NCBI RefSeq assembly: GCF_024494595.1
Contig: NZ_JANHDI010000013.1
Location: 107,216-171,215 of the forward strand
Length of the DNA stretch: 64,000 nucleotides
From: Halobellus rarus
GTDB lineage: Archaea; Halobacteriota; Halobacteria; Halobacteriales; Haloferacaceae
Reading direction: 5' to 3'
The notes beneath the pieces are model-generated. The model was not told where the DNA came from. It saw only the letters and a program-made list of their open reading frames with translations, and searched no databases. The position numbers and the translations under genes are program-made. Positions 37,043 to 44,795 of the stretch are shown here, in pieces (the stretch's first letter is position 1; the number at the start of each line of letters is the position of its first letter).

Positions 37043-37998
37043 GCTACCCTCAGGTTGTAGACGATTGGCTATCGGATAGGGAGATGATGTATGACTCTGA
37101 GAAGTCGTACAAGAAGCGTGAGAGTGACGTGAGGCAATTTGTAGGGTGGCTACAGGATAACGACAAGTCGTTTGATCCAATCGACAGAGAACGACATAAG
37201 CAGCTTCTCCATAGGTACTTTCTGAGTTTGAAGAGCGACGGATATGCTCGCAATACGATCCTTGGACGATGGGATACACTCAGGATGCTATACGACGACT
37301 TAGCCGGGTTTCAAGACGAGATTGAAGAGACTCCTTTTGAAGAGTTATATAAAAAATCGAACTACCTACCCGACAAAACCAGAGATGAAACCAAGAGCGA
37401 AAAGCCATACGTCACTCTCGAAGACAAGAATCTACTTTGCGAAAATGTGACTCCCCCGGCTTTCAGAAATGAGTTGATGATCCGGCTTATGTGGCAAACC
37501 GGACTCAGGGAGGGAGAAGTGGCTAATCTGAGAGTTGAGGACGTAAACCTTGAAGAAAACAAACTAGACAAATTTTGGTCGCCAAAGATTCAGACGGAAA
37601 GGACAGTCACCTTCAAGGAGTCCCTGAATTGGTGGTTATCTGAATGGCTTCAGGGAGGATACAGAGACTCATATCCTACTGCTAAGGAGTCCGAATACCT
37701 CTTTCTGACCAATCGTTCGGAGAAAATGCCCGACGATAGACCTAACAAGATCATCAAGAAGGCCGCTGATAACGCTGGCATTCAGGGTGTCCTGAAAATC
37801 GATAAGGCGGGGAAAACGCGACACAAGATCACCTCCCACGCTATCAGAAGAGGGCATGCAATGCACTTACTGAAGAACGATGTTGACCTTCGGACAATTC
37901 AGAAGCGATTGGGTCATGCCAAGCTAGAAACGACGATGGAATACCTCCCAATTTCTCCGGAGGATACTTCAGACAAGATCGAAGGTATTCAATTCTAG
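37039..37998 (+). CDS. int: Tyrosine recombinase (integrase)
   Basis: A 319-residue XerC/D-like integrase. It has an N-terminal SAM-like core-binding domain (about 1-90) and a catalytic domain with all active residues visible: Arg157 in QTGLREGEVANL, a candidate Lys in SPKIQT, His267-x-x-Arg270 in SHAIRRGHA, His293 in LGHAK, and the nucleophile Tyr302 in TTMEYLPIS. It should perform site-specific integration and excision at the 12-bp core. Unlike SSV-type integrases, it is not itself split by integration. It is AT-rich like the rest of the element. Confidence 0.93.
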   Translation: MSYPQVVDDWLSDREMMYDSEKSYKKRESDVRQFVGWLQDNDKSFDPIDRERHKQLLHRYFLSLKSDGYARNTILGRWDTLRMLYDDLAGFQDEIEETPFEELYKKSNYLPDKTRDETKSEKPYVTLEDKNLLCENVTPPAFRNELMIRLMWQTGLREGEVANLRVEDVNLEENKLDKFWSPKIQTERTVTFKESLNWWLSEWLQGGYRDSYPTAKESEYLFLTNRSEKMPDDRPNKIIKKAADNAGIQGVLKIDKAGKTRHKITSHAIRRGHAMHLLKNDVDLRTIQKRLGHAKLETTMEYLPISPEDTSDKIEGIQF

Positions 37999-38238
37999 AT
38001 CTAGTTTTCGCTCCGTCTCCCTCCCCCCGAATAATTTCGCAATCTGAGTGTACACACCGTCATATAATGCAGATGATTAGAGTCCCCATTGATCTACGTC
38101 CCCTAACCCTTCTCGAAAAAGAATCTGATAGAACGGGCATATATCCTACTGAGTGATCTTAGATTGGATTCTCATATTCTACTACTTTTGACTTCAGAAT
38201 TGGACAATCATATACTAATTGTATGTAAAATCATAGGG
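37999..38238. other. Intergenic region after the integrase
   Basis: AT-rich, no gene. It begins with TCTAGATCTAG (37994-38004), an 11-bp sequence also found at 43086-43096, containing the palindrome CTAGATCTAG; this may mark the integrase transcript end. Confidence 0.4.
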
Positions 38239-38246
38239 TTTTTAAG
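38239..38246 (+). promoter_or_regulatory. TATA box for the small CopG-like gene
   Basis: TTTTTAAG lies 26-33 nt upstream of the ATG at 38272, giving a leaderless transcript that could run through 38272-39858. Confidence 0.55.
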
Positions 38247-38271
38247 TTTGTAGCTCTTAGAGTATATGCAT

Positions 38272-38406
38272 ATGGAACGTACAACGATTCCTCTTGATAA
38301 AGAGACGAGGAAGGCCTTAGCAGTAGAAAAAGATCTTCGAGAAGTATCGACGTATGATGAATTACTGCGGCAATTTCTGATTGAGCAATCGTTTTTAGCT
38401 AATTGA
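38272..38406 (+). CDS. 44-residue CopG/antitoxin-like protein
   Basis: MERTTIPLDKETRKALAVEK begins a 44-residue protein with an N-terminal strand, a helix and a second helix (STYDELLRQFLIEQSFL), the layout of a ribbon-helix-helix DNA-binding protein. It is 11 bp upstream of the 318-residue protein and probably cotranscribed. It may be the element's copy-control or operon repressor; that is inferred. An in-frame ATG lies two codons upstream. Confidence 0.6.
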   Translation: MERTTIPLDKETRKALAVEKDLREVSTYDELLRQFLIEQSFLAN

Positions 38407-38417
38407 AGTGATTTACT

Positions 38418-39374
38418 ATGGCACAAAAGAAACATAAATTCGAGAGTAAAGTGGGACCAATCACGAAAGAAGTAGAAGAGTCGGAAGTAGAAGAGCTTCA
38501 ACGACTCCAAGAAGCGGAACTTTGGCGATACGTCGGGAAAACCGAAGTTAAGAGAAAAGGCCCTAATGTACAACCCCTCCCCGATGAATCCGACGACTCC
38601 GGACCAATTGATACTGATTCGATCAAAGAGGATCGGAAGGAAGAGGAACTAGCAGAGGCTTCGAGAGCGTTTCGAGATCACGCGAAACGGAGTAATTCCC
38701 CATCATCGGTCGTTTTTGAGGAACTTGCCGACGAAATCGAAGAGAACAACGATTTGTCAGACATCGAAGAGGAATCTGAATCCTCGAATGTCGGCTTGAG
38801 GCAAGACGAAAGCTGGTCCGATTTTAAGGTAAGAATGCGAGAAAATAATGTCTCTGTCGGTGAAATGGATTCTCGCACTAAGCGCGAATTGAAGGACTTG
38901 AAGAAGGCTTCTCGAATGCGTAAGGGCAAAGGTCACAACTCAACTGCCCTTGCGGAGCATCTTGAGGAAAAGGCTTCCCGACTCCTTGACGAAGCCGACG
39001 ATTCTCATCCCTCTGATAAGATCAAAGATGAATCGGTCAATGTTGAAATGGCACAAGCTGCTGCTGAAGCCTTCAGGGACCGGGCAAATTCCCCGGACGG
39101 ATCGGACGCTTGGGAGGAAGTAGCAGAGGAACTTGAACAGAAATCTACCAATGTCGAGACTCAAGTTTTCCCCGATCTAGAAGGATCAACCGTCACACAC
39201 CACACAGACGGATCAGCGACGGTAAAGACGGAGCATCAAGGCGTCCGAGAAGAATTGCAATCTCTCATGAGTGAGAGCGACGTAGCGCGTCAGATTAGCG
39301 ACGTAGAGGGAGAGCTTACAGTCGAGATTGATGATCCGGACGAAGCAATCGAGGAACTTGAGGAGGCTATGTAG
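38418..39374 (+). CDS. Acidic helical protein with internal repeats, unknown function
   Basis: 318 residues, strongly acidic, predicted mostly helical. An internal repeat is visible: ASRAFRDHAK...FEELADEIEE (81-108) and AAEAFRDRANSP...WEEVAEELEQ (213-240), with a weaker middle copy ASRMRKGKG...LAEHLEEKA (164-186). The basic stretch KTEVKRKGPN lies near residue 41. The C terminus (about 245-318) has TVTHHTDGSATVKTEHQGV and an acidic helix. No domain is recognised. It could be a DNA-mimic, replication accessory or structural protein; none can be favoured. Confidence 0.7.
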   Translation: MAQKKHKFESKVGPITKEVEESEVEELQRLQEAELWRYVGKTEVKRKGPNVQPLPDESDDSGPIDTDSIKEDRKEEELAEASRAFRDHAKRSNSPSSVVFEELADEIEENNDLSDIEEESESSNVGLRQDESWSDFKVRMRENNVSVGEMDSRTKRELKDLKKASRMRKGKGHNSTALAEHLEEKASRLLDEADDSHPSDKIKDESVNVEMAQAAAEAFRDRANSPDGSDAWEEVAEELEQKSTNVETQVFPDLEGSTVTHHTDGSATVKTEHQGVREELQSLMSESDVARQISDVEGELTVEIDDPDEAIEELEEAM

Positions 39375-39548
39375 ATGGATATTGACACTAATTTCCGGTG
39401 TCTGAAATGCGGAGTCGGACCAATCGAGAGTAACGTATCTTTCGACCGTCACGGGAGGGCAAAGGTCCGTATGACCCTAACAGAAGTATGCTCCGAATGT
39501 GGTGAGGAATCAGAGTATCACACATATATGACAAAGAACTTAGGATAA
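39375..39548 (+). CDS. 57-residue zinc-ribbon protein
   Basis: Two CxxC pairs (FRCLKCGVG and EVCSECGEE), 27 residues apart, form a single zinc ribbon. It begins immediately after the stop of the 318-residue protein (TAGATG), so it is translated from the same mRNA. Function unknown; such small ribbons often contact nucleic acid or a partner protein. Confidence 0.65.
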   Translation: MDIDTNFRCLKCGVGPIESNVSFDRHGRAKVRMTLTEVCSECGEESEYHTYMTKNLG

Positions 39549-39552
39549 GATT

Positions 39553-39858
39553 ATGAATATCTCCCCATCATTTCGATTTTTGGATAAACCGGATCGAAGG
39601 ACGAAGATCCTCGAAAGAGATTTTGATACTGATACTGTTACGGTCGAATCAACCAGATTCGAGACTGTTACACACATTGTAGGGTCCGACGATTCAGAGA
39701 TTCTTTCATACCTTGTGATCGAACCAGACGGAACAGAGCAACCGATTTGGAAATCGAAGGAGTCGGTCGAACCTGTAGACATAGCTATTGGAGTCAGAGC
39801 CAAGACGGATCAATCAGTCTCGGAGGGGGTAGTTACTAAGAGTAACCTAGTAACATAA
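39553..39858 (+). CDS. 101-residue element protein, unknown
   Basis: A mixed alpha/beta protein, rich in Asp, Glu, Ser and Thr, starting MNISPSFRFLDKPDRRTKIL. There is no recognisable motif. It is 4 bp after the zinc-ribbon gene and ends inside a long palindrome (39844-39870), which marks the probable end of this operon. Confidence 0.55.
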   Translation: MNISPSFRFLDKPDRRTKILERDFDTDTVTVESTRFETVTHIVGSDDSEILSYLVIEPDGTEQPIWKSKESVEPVDIAIGVRAKTDQSVSEGVVTKSNLVT

Positions 39859-39870
39859 TGTAACTAGGTT
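39844..39870. terminator. 27-bp palindrome at operon end
   Basis: AACCTAGT pairs with ACTAGGTT around AACATAATGTA, and the stop codon of the preceding gene lies in the loop. It is followed by TTCATTTTGTT, consistent with archaeal termination. A direct repeat TACCTGAT at 39880-39887 and 39891-39898 follows. Confidence 0.5.
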
Positions 39871-39994
39871 TCATTTTGTTACCTGATTACTACCTGATAC
39901 TTCAGGATTTAAATACGTGTAGAACGTAAAGTAATTAAGCGCAAAATCAAACGAAATAAAATCTGAATCGATGTTTCTAATCGATCTGTAAAAA

Positions 39995-40021
39995 TCCCGG
40001 TGTGGTACCAACACATCGGGA
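39995..40021 (+). promoter_or_regulatory. Hairpin in the 5' UTR of the replication gene
   Basis: A continuous 10-bp stem, TCCCGGTGTG with CACATCGGGA (one G-U pair), closes a 7-nt loop. Its 3' arm supplies GGGA of the Shine-Dalgarno GGGAGGAG (40018-40025), 8 nt before the ATG at 40034. The likely TATA, GATTTAAATACG (about 39906-39917), puts the start site about 95 nt upstream, so the mRNA has a real leader. The hairpin could limit translation of the replication protein. Confidence 0.6.
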
Positions 40022-40033
40022 GGAGAAACCACA

Positions 40034-41611
40034 ATGTCAACATATAATACTAAAGTCGCTGGCGACTATAAGCCTTTCGGAAGTGTAGAACCGTCTATAG
40101 AATCTAATAGCGTCTCTGAGCCTTTTATACGGTTCGCAAAGGATGCTACAAAACAGAAACCAAAGCTCCGGTCAATCAATGACCCAATCCCGGAGGATGC
40201 ACGTTTTGCCTCTCCGATCTACTTTCTATCAGACAAGGAGAAAAAGCGACAAGACCGACTCCCTACGGGATACGAAACCTCTGATACCTGTGTCGCAAAA
40301 GAGATTCAAGACTTAGCAGAGGCAGAGGGACGTGTTTACTATCCGATCTACGTTGAATCGGATGCTGAAGTCAACTTAGAAAAGCAAATTGATTGGATAC
40401 GTCAATTCCTAGTAGAAGAGCTTGGGATTGCTCCAAGCGAATGTACTTGGTACTTCTCGGGGGGTAGATCGATCCATGTTCATACTCCCTATTTAGCGAA
40501 CGAACGACAGATAACGACTCTCAGGGGTTTGGCTAAGGATTTTGATTACGATCTAGATCCACTAATCTACTCCCAAAAGCGTCAATTCCGACTCCCCGGA
40601 ATAACCCACGACAAAGGACTCTCGAAGGTCAAAATCGAACCAGATTGGAGTCGTGAGAGGATTATCCGAGAAGCTACGAAGGACGTAACGAAACCAGATA
40701 CCTTCCGAGAGGTACTGCTTGATACCTTCGACAGAGACGTACTCTCCCAACCTGAAAACTATCTGTGGCAACCTCTCACCGAATCCAAACCTGAAGAGGA
40801 ACCAGAGCCATTCGATGCCGGATTGAACGAATGGGAGTATCATTCTCCCGGACAGGGACAAGCCATTCACGCAAAATGGAATGCCCACTACTCCCATCCT
40901 GTAAGCCCCTATCGTAATGCCGGGAATGGGCAACGGAGTCTTGTCGTTGCCAAAGTTGTAGATGGAGCTTACGGCGAGATTCGAGAATCGTTATATGATG
41001 AGAAGGATGAGGAACAGCAGATTATTTTACCCTGTCAGATTCTCCAATTTTTCTCTTGCGACCGAGAATATCAGGTAGAGCGACGGGAATACCGACCGCT
41101 TCGACTCTCGAAGTCTGACTATCCGAAGTACAACGACAGGGGGATTGAGAAGGGTGATCTTTTCGTGTTGATCGGAGGGCAATCACGAGAGAGCATCATT
41201 CACAAACCCCGTCCATTCGATGCTAAACTTATAGCGGAATCTAAGAACTTTACCGAGGCTATAGAGGTATTAAAATCCTTAGATTATGAAACCGGAGCAT
41301 CCGGGAATCACTCTACTCCTAAAATCCAAACAGAGAACAGCTCCGGAAAACCAAACGAAACTGAAGCAGGCAAGCTCCAACGACAAGCAGAGAACGGTAA
41401 CATTGAGAAACTCTCACACGATGAACGACTCAGAGTAGCAAACCGACTGCTACGGATCAACGGAGTCAATGAAACACGAAACTGGTTCAAGCAGCAGTAC
41501 GGTGATGAATACGATGAGGAGTTGACCAACAAGTTCCTCCGGTCACTCTGTCAGAAATACCCCAATCTACCTGAATACACTCCTAGTAATGTTACTAGGT
41601 ATAGTATATAG
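40034..41611 (+). CDS. Archaeo-eukaryotic primase (AEP)-like replication protein
   Basis: 525 residues. The N-terminal about 210 residues fit an AEP fold: acidic residues in YPIYVESDAEV (103-113) as a candidate motif I, FSGGRSIHVHTPYL (141-154) as the SGxxxxHxH motif II with its catalytic His, and RQFRLPGITHDKGLSKVKI (183-201) as motif III. The rest has no recognised helicase Walker motif; a C-terminal helical segment (about 440-515, HDERLRVANRLLRINGVNET) may bind DNA or partners. It is the best candidate for initiating element replication. The divergent motif I makes polymerase activity less certain than the fold. It follows a strong Shine-Dalgarno. Confidence 0.75.
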   Translation: MSTYNTKVAGDYKPFGSVEPSIESNSVSEPFIRFAKDATKQKPKLRSINDPIPEDARFASPIYFLSDKEKKRQDRLPTGYETSDTCVAKEIQDLAEAEGRVYYPIYVESDAEVNLEKQIDWIRQFLVEELGIAPSECTWYFSGGRSIHVHTPYLANERQITTLRGLAKDFDYDLDPLIYSQKRQFRLPGITHDKGLSKVKIEPDWSRERIIREATKDVTKPDTFREVLLDTFDRDVLSQPENYLWQPLTESKPEEEPEPFDAGLNEWEYHSPGQGQAIHAKWNAHYSHPVSPYRNAGNGQRSLVVAKVVDGAYGEIRESLYDEKDEEQQIILPCQILQFFSCDREYQVERREYRPLRLSKSDYPKYNDRGIEKGDLFVLIGGQSRESIIHKPRPFDAKLIAESKNFTEAIEVLKSLDYETGASGNHSTPKIQTENSSGKPNETEAGKLQRQAENGNIEKLSHDERLRVANRLLRINGVNETRNWFKQQYGDEYDEELTNKFLRSLCQKYPNLPEYTPSNVTRYSI

Positions 41612-41699
41612 AAGGAAAAGAAAAAGAAGAAAGAGAGAGAATGAATTAGTTATACTGCGGGGATTGGGAATAGAAGACTTCTTTCGACTGTTTTCGGGT

Positions 41700-41792
41700 A
41701 TGACAACCCTCCCCACCTATATAAAGGGTATATTGACCGATCCTTCCGAGGCTGAATGGATTCGATACGAGGGCGAAAAATATTACTCATAG
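41700..41792 (+). CDS. Possible 30-residue ORF
   Basis: MTTLPTYIKGILTDPSEAEW begins a short ORF between the replication gene and the membrane protein; a longer in-frame start at 41589 would overlap the replication gene. No motif. It may be chance. Confidence 0.25.
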   Translation: MTTLPTYIKGILTDPSEAEWIRYEGEKYYS

Positions 41793-41812
41793 ATACTTGA
41801 TATGTCCCTCAT

Positions 41813-42001
41813 ATGGATACAGATAGTGGGACTAATCTCGCGGTCCTATATGCGACACTGATTATCATTATCGGAACAATTGTTACTGAATGGCCCCCTG
41901 AAAGATTAGATATAGTATTCTGGGTTAGTGCCATTGTGACCGCGCTAATTGTTATCCGGATTGCCCTTTTGATTTGGAACCTAGATCCGCTCTTCAATTG
42001 A
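41813..42001 (+). CDS. Small membrane protein of the element
   Basis: A 62-residue protein with two hydrophobic segments (LAVLYATLIIIIGTIVTEW and IVFWVSAIVTALIVIRIALL) joined by a short polar loop. A partly overlapping antisense frame is a shadow. Two-TM small proteins are common in haloarchaeal plasmids and viruses; function unknown. Confidence 0.55.
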   Translation: MDTDSGTNLAVLYATLIIIIGTIVTEWPPERLDIVFWVSAIVTALIVIRIALLIWNLDPLFN

Positions 42002-42062
42002 ATTAATCAGAAGAATGGTTTTGCCCAGTCGATCACTCCCCTTCAGTCTTCGAGTTTTAGCG

Positions 42063-42082
42063 TATAGTAAAATTCTACTATA
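42063..42082. repeat. Palindrome A upstream of the zinc-ribbon gene
   Basis: TATAGTA-AAATTC-TACTATA, a 7-bp inverted repeat. Its 18-bp core ATAGTA(A/G)AAT(T/C)CTACTAT recurs at 42731-42748. It ends 40 bp before the ATG at 42123. Confidence 0.75.
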
Positions 42083-42122
42083 GCCTCGAAGGGGTTAAGT
42101 TTGACAATCACTTAGTTATAGT

Positions 42123-42734
42123 ATGCCCAGCAAAAAATTCGATCTGCTTTCAGACAGAGAAAGAGAATTTCTGAAAGATCCCGAATCGTTTGATCCACAA
42201 ACAGCAGCAGATATTCGCTATCGACTCCGTGGCAAATGGCAGTCAGCCAAACCCGATATGAATTTGCTATTCGACAATCACGAAATATGGGCCAAGAAAG
42301 AAACCATAGGAGAGGTAGTAATCGTCTGTGAGGATTGTGGTACGGCGGTCGTGAGAGACGAATATAAGTATAGTCACGCTGATGAGAATACCCATATTGA
42401 GACGGACGAATGGATTAATGTAATTAATGCTTGCATGAGTTATTCAGAATGGTCATACCACGACATTGACGAAGATCTATCAGAGAAGCTTAGTTCGGAT
42501 ACAATTGAGTATCTAAAATCCGAATATGATTATATATACCGACACGAAGGATTTTGCCCGGATTGCTCAGACGAACCTGAGGTGATTCGAGCATCGAAGA
42601 GAACCGGACGTGTACCTTGTCAATTAGATAGGTGTGATTCAAAAACGCACAAGATCGGTTCCAATCCTTTCGAGGATCATCGTAATTATATCCCGCTTTC
42701 AGATTCGGCTATCAAGGAGATACAAAGGGCATAG
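42123..42734 (+). CDS. 203-residue protein with zinc-binding Cys pairs, unknown
   Basis: N-terminal helices (LLSDREREFLKDPESF, AADIRYRLRGKWQSA) resemble a domain seen at the start of many haloarchaeal virus and plasmid proteins. Cys pairs CEDCG (about 70), CPDCSDEPE (about 150) and CQLDRC (about 172) suggest one or two zinc ribbons. A TATA-like GGGTTAAG lies about 29 nt upstream. It is flanked by two near-identical palindromes. Possibly a DNA-binding regulator; not assignable further. Confidence 0.65.
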   Translation: MPSKKFDLLSDREREFLKDPESFDPQTAADIRYRLRGKWQSAKPDMNLLFDNHEIWAKKETIGEVVIVCEDCGTAVVRDEYKYSHADENTHIETDEWINVINACMSYSEWSYHDIDEDLSEKLSSDTIEYLKSEYDYIYRHEGFCPDCSDEPEVIRASKRTGRVPCQLDRCDSKTHKIGSNPFEDHRNYIPLSDSAIKEIQRA

Positions 42735-42749
42735 TAGAATCCTACTATG
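42730..42749. repeat. Palindrome B at the 3' end of the zinc-ribbon gene
   Basis: CATAGTAG-AATC-CTACTATG, an 8-bp perfect stem containing the gene's TAG stop. Core nearly identical to palindrome A at 42063-42082, 667 bp away. Confidence 0.75.
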
Positions 42750-44360
42750 GGGATAGGATTGGTTTTGAAGTCTAATACTGTTATCAATGCAAGACATCTC
42801 TAACCATCTCCTTTTTTGACTCTTCTTTCGTTCGATCCTTCAATACCCCCTCCCTTCTCTGATTGATTCTCGTTTCAACCCCCCGGAGGGGTATCAGATC
42901 ACTCTCAGATATCTTGTATGCCCATAGAGTAAAAGCTGAGAGATTTTTAATCATCGTAAGGGGTTTGGATCATCTACCCATTCAAATCGATTCTAAGGTT
43001 GAAATTTTTAACACTATACCAAGAATTGAGAAGGGTAAGTTTGGGTCAAGTGCAAAAGATATCTTCGTAAGTTTTGGAACCTTGATCTAGATCTAGCTCT
43101 TTCTGAAGGTGAAAAGTCCCGGTATAGGAAAGATTCAATGGGTTTTCGTATGGACACAGATAGACATACCGTGAATTCTAAGGTTTTCAGGGAGAAGAGA
43201 GCTTGTACTTACAATATCGTGTTTTACCCTGATCAGTAGGGATAGGTCAATTCGAGATTTCTATTTTGTTAATACAGGTGTTGAGAGTAGGGATAACAGG
43301 GGATGAAAGGATTTGAATGCCTCCCCGGATATCTTGGTATCATTACCGAGGTTTTGCCCCTATCCCCTCTAGGTATTGATACTTCTATTTAGTTTTAGGT
43401 AGGCCTAAAAATAACTAAGGAATCTGACTGAAAATCCAATCCCGGTGTCAAAAATGATGCGAGGTTATGGGACCAATCCCATCGTGTATAGCGATTTCTC
43501 TTGGGGGGGTTATTTCCCTACCTCAAAAATTTGATAGTGTCGTAAAGACCGACACTACCTTTCACCTTGAATCTGCTTCAAGGCCATCGAACACAGTTGT
43601 ACTAAGAGCCAAAGCAACTTAACCCCTTTGAGAGAGAATCCGGATCTATGTTGTAGATACACAGATAACCTTACTTATGCGTATATCTACTAGTACAATA
43701 TGGATATTAGTCACTTGGGGCTTCTCCTTACTACTATCGACAAATTACAAGATATATATCTGTGAATAGAAGTCAGGGGTATTTAAAGGATAGTTCAATA
43801 TCTTGACTGTTTTGTATCGGTTTTACGATAAGTAAGTCTAGATCGATCAAAGGAGAGTGTCTGAGTCTCCTGTAGATACACACAGATAGCATAGTATCCT
43901 TCTCACGGGATTTTACAGGGATATATGAAGATAACTACTCAAGGATCAAAGAATCGCTCTAGACAGCCATAGCTTTCGTTCTATGGCTTAATTGAAAGTA
44001 AGATAAAGAATTGAGTTATCTTTGTAGAATTGTAACTTAATATTGTTTAGATCATTAAGATCGTTTAGAAATAAAGAGTTTGGAGAGTCTAATTACACTA
44101 GAGAAATCTTTAGGGTTAGGTTAGAATATGTTGTTTTCGAGCAAAGAAAACCGTAGTATGTTGGTCTAAATCACCACTAAAATTTATACATACAAAATAT
44201 ACAAAGGGAAATTCCCAATATACTATATTATACTACTATCTACTCCCCCTCTATAGTCTCCCCCTCTTCTTTCTTCAGGGATTGTCCCTATACATCAAGG
44301 GAGACTGTTTATACCTTCAGGAGTTTTACACCTCAATGCCGTAAGTCAGAGGCACATTTG
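42750..44360. other. AT-rich non-coding region of the element, candidate origin
   Basis: About 1.6 kb with no supported gene; a 75-codon TTG-start frame at 42863 is unconvincing. It holds perfect hairpins: ACCCC/GGGGT (42878-42892), TAGTGTCG/CGACACTA (43535-43557) and AGCCATAG/CTATGGCT (43965-43988). It also has a repeated TGTAGATACAC(AC)AGATA near 43650 and 43871, and TCTAGATCTAG (43086-43096). AT-rich stretches occur at 44010-44240. The combination fits a replication origin or structured transcripts; nothing here proves either. Confidence 0.45.
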
Positions 44361-44369
44361 GTCCCTCTC

Positions 44370-44594
44370 CTACCCCTGTAGGGTGACATTCCCATTTCGA
44401 TCTATAATGACTGTATATCCCTCATATCTGAAGCTCACTTCAATAACTGAATCAGAGGATACCACCGTCTCAAGAGCATCCGGATCAATTACTTCGGCAA
44501 GCGGCGATAGCTCCATCGGAGAGGTATCTTCAGATTCAGCTACTTGTAAAATGACCTCTTCCGTTAGTGACTCCGGTTCTCCACACTGAGGCAT
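44370..44594 (-). CDS. Stand-alone HalOD1 domain protein
   Basis: 74 residues from ATG 44594, or 85 from a GTG at 44627. SLTEEVILQVAESEDTSPME, LSPLAEVIDPDALETVVSSD, then a C-terminal hairpin FRYEGYTVIIDRNGNVTLQG, match the haloarchaeal output domain HalOD1 over its full length. In chromosomes HalOD1 is usually fused to receiver domains or occurs alone near signalling genes. Its presence as cargo on a mobile element is notable. It is the only minus-strand gene in the element. A TTTAGTAAG about 28 nt before ATG 44594 favours that start. Confidence 0.75.
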   Translation of the reverse strand: MPQCGEPESLTEEVILQVAESEDTSPMELSPLAEVIDPDALETVVSSDSVIEVSFRYEGYTVIIDRNGNVTLQG

Positions 44595-44795
44595 TTGATG
44601 GTTTGTTTTCGACTTCTTACTAAACACTTCATAATCCCTTGTCAGGTTTAACGGAGTTTCCCCTTCAAAAAATCTTGGTTAAAATTCACAGAAATAAATT
44701 TCTCAAAGGATATTCTCCCAAATCTTTAAGTAATTTAGGTTATTTTCTATGCAAATTCACAATTCTTAAGTAACTAGAGCGACAAGTATTAGTGA

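Noticed and set aside
41589..41792. 67-residue Arg/Lys-rich frame after the replication gene
   Set aside because: Its first part overlaps the replication gene in another frame; only the last 30 codons lie free, and they carry no motif.
42863..43090. 75-codon TTG-start frame in the element's non-coding block
   Set aside because: TTG start, no Shine-Dalgarno or TATA placed for it, and it runs over a hairpin (42878-42892).
43288..43301. 14-base match to the start of the I-SceI homing endonuclease site (TAGGGATAACAGGG)
   Set aside because: Only 14 of 18 bases match, no homing endonuclease gene is present, and there is no biological reason for it here.
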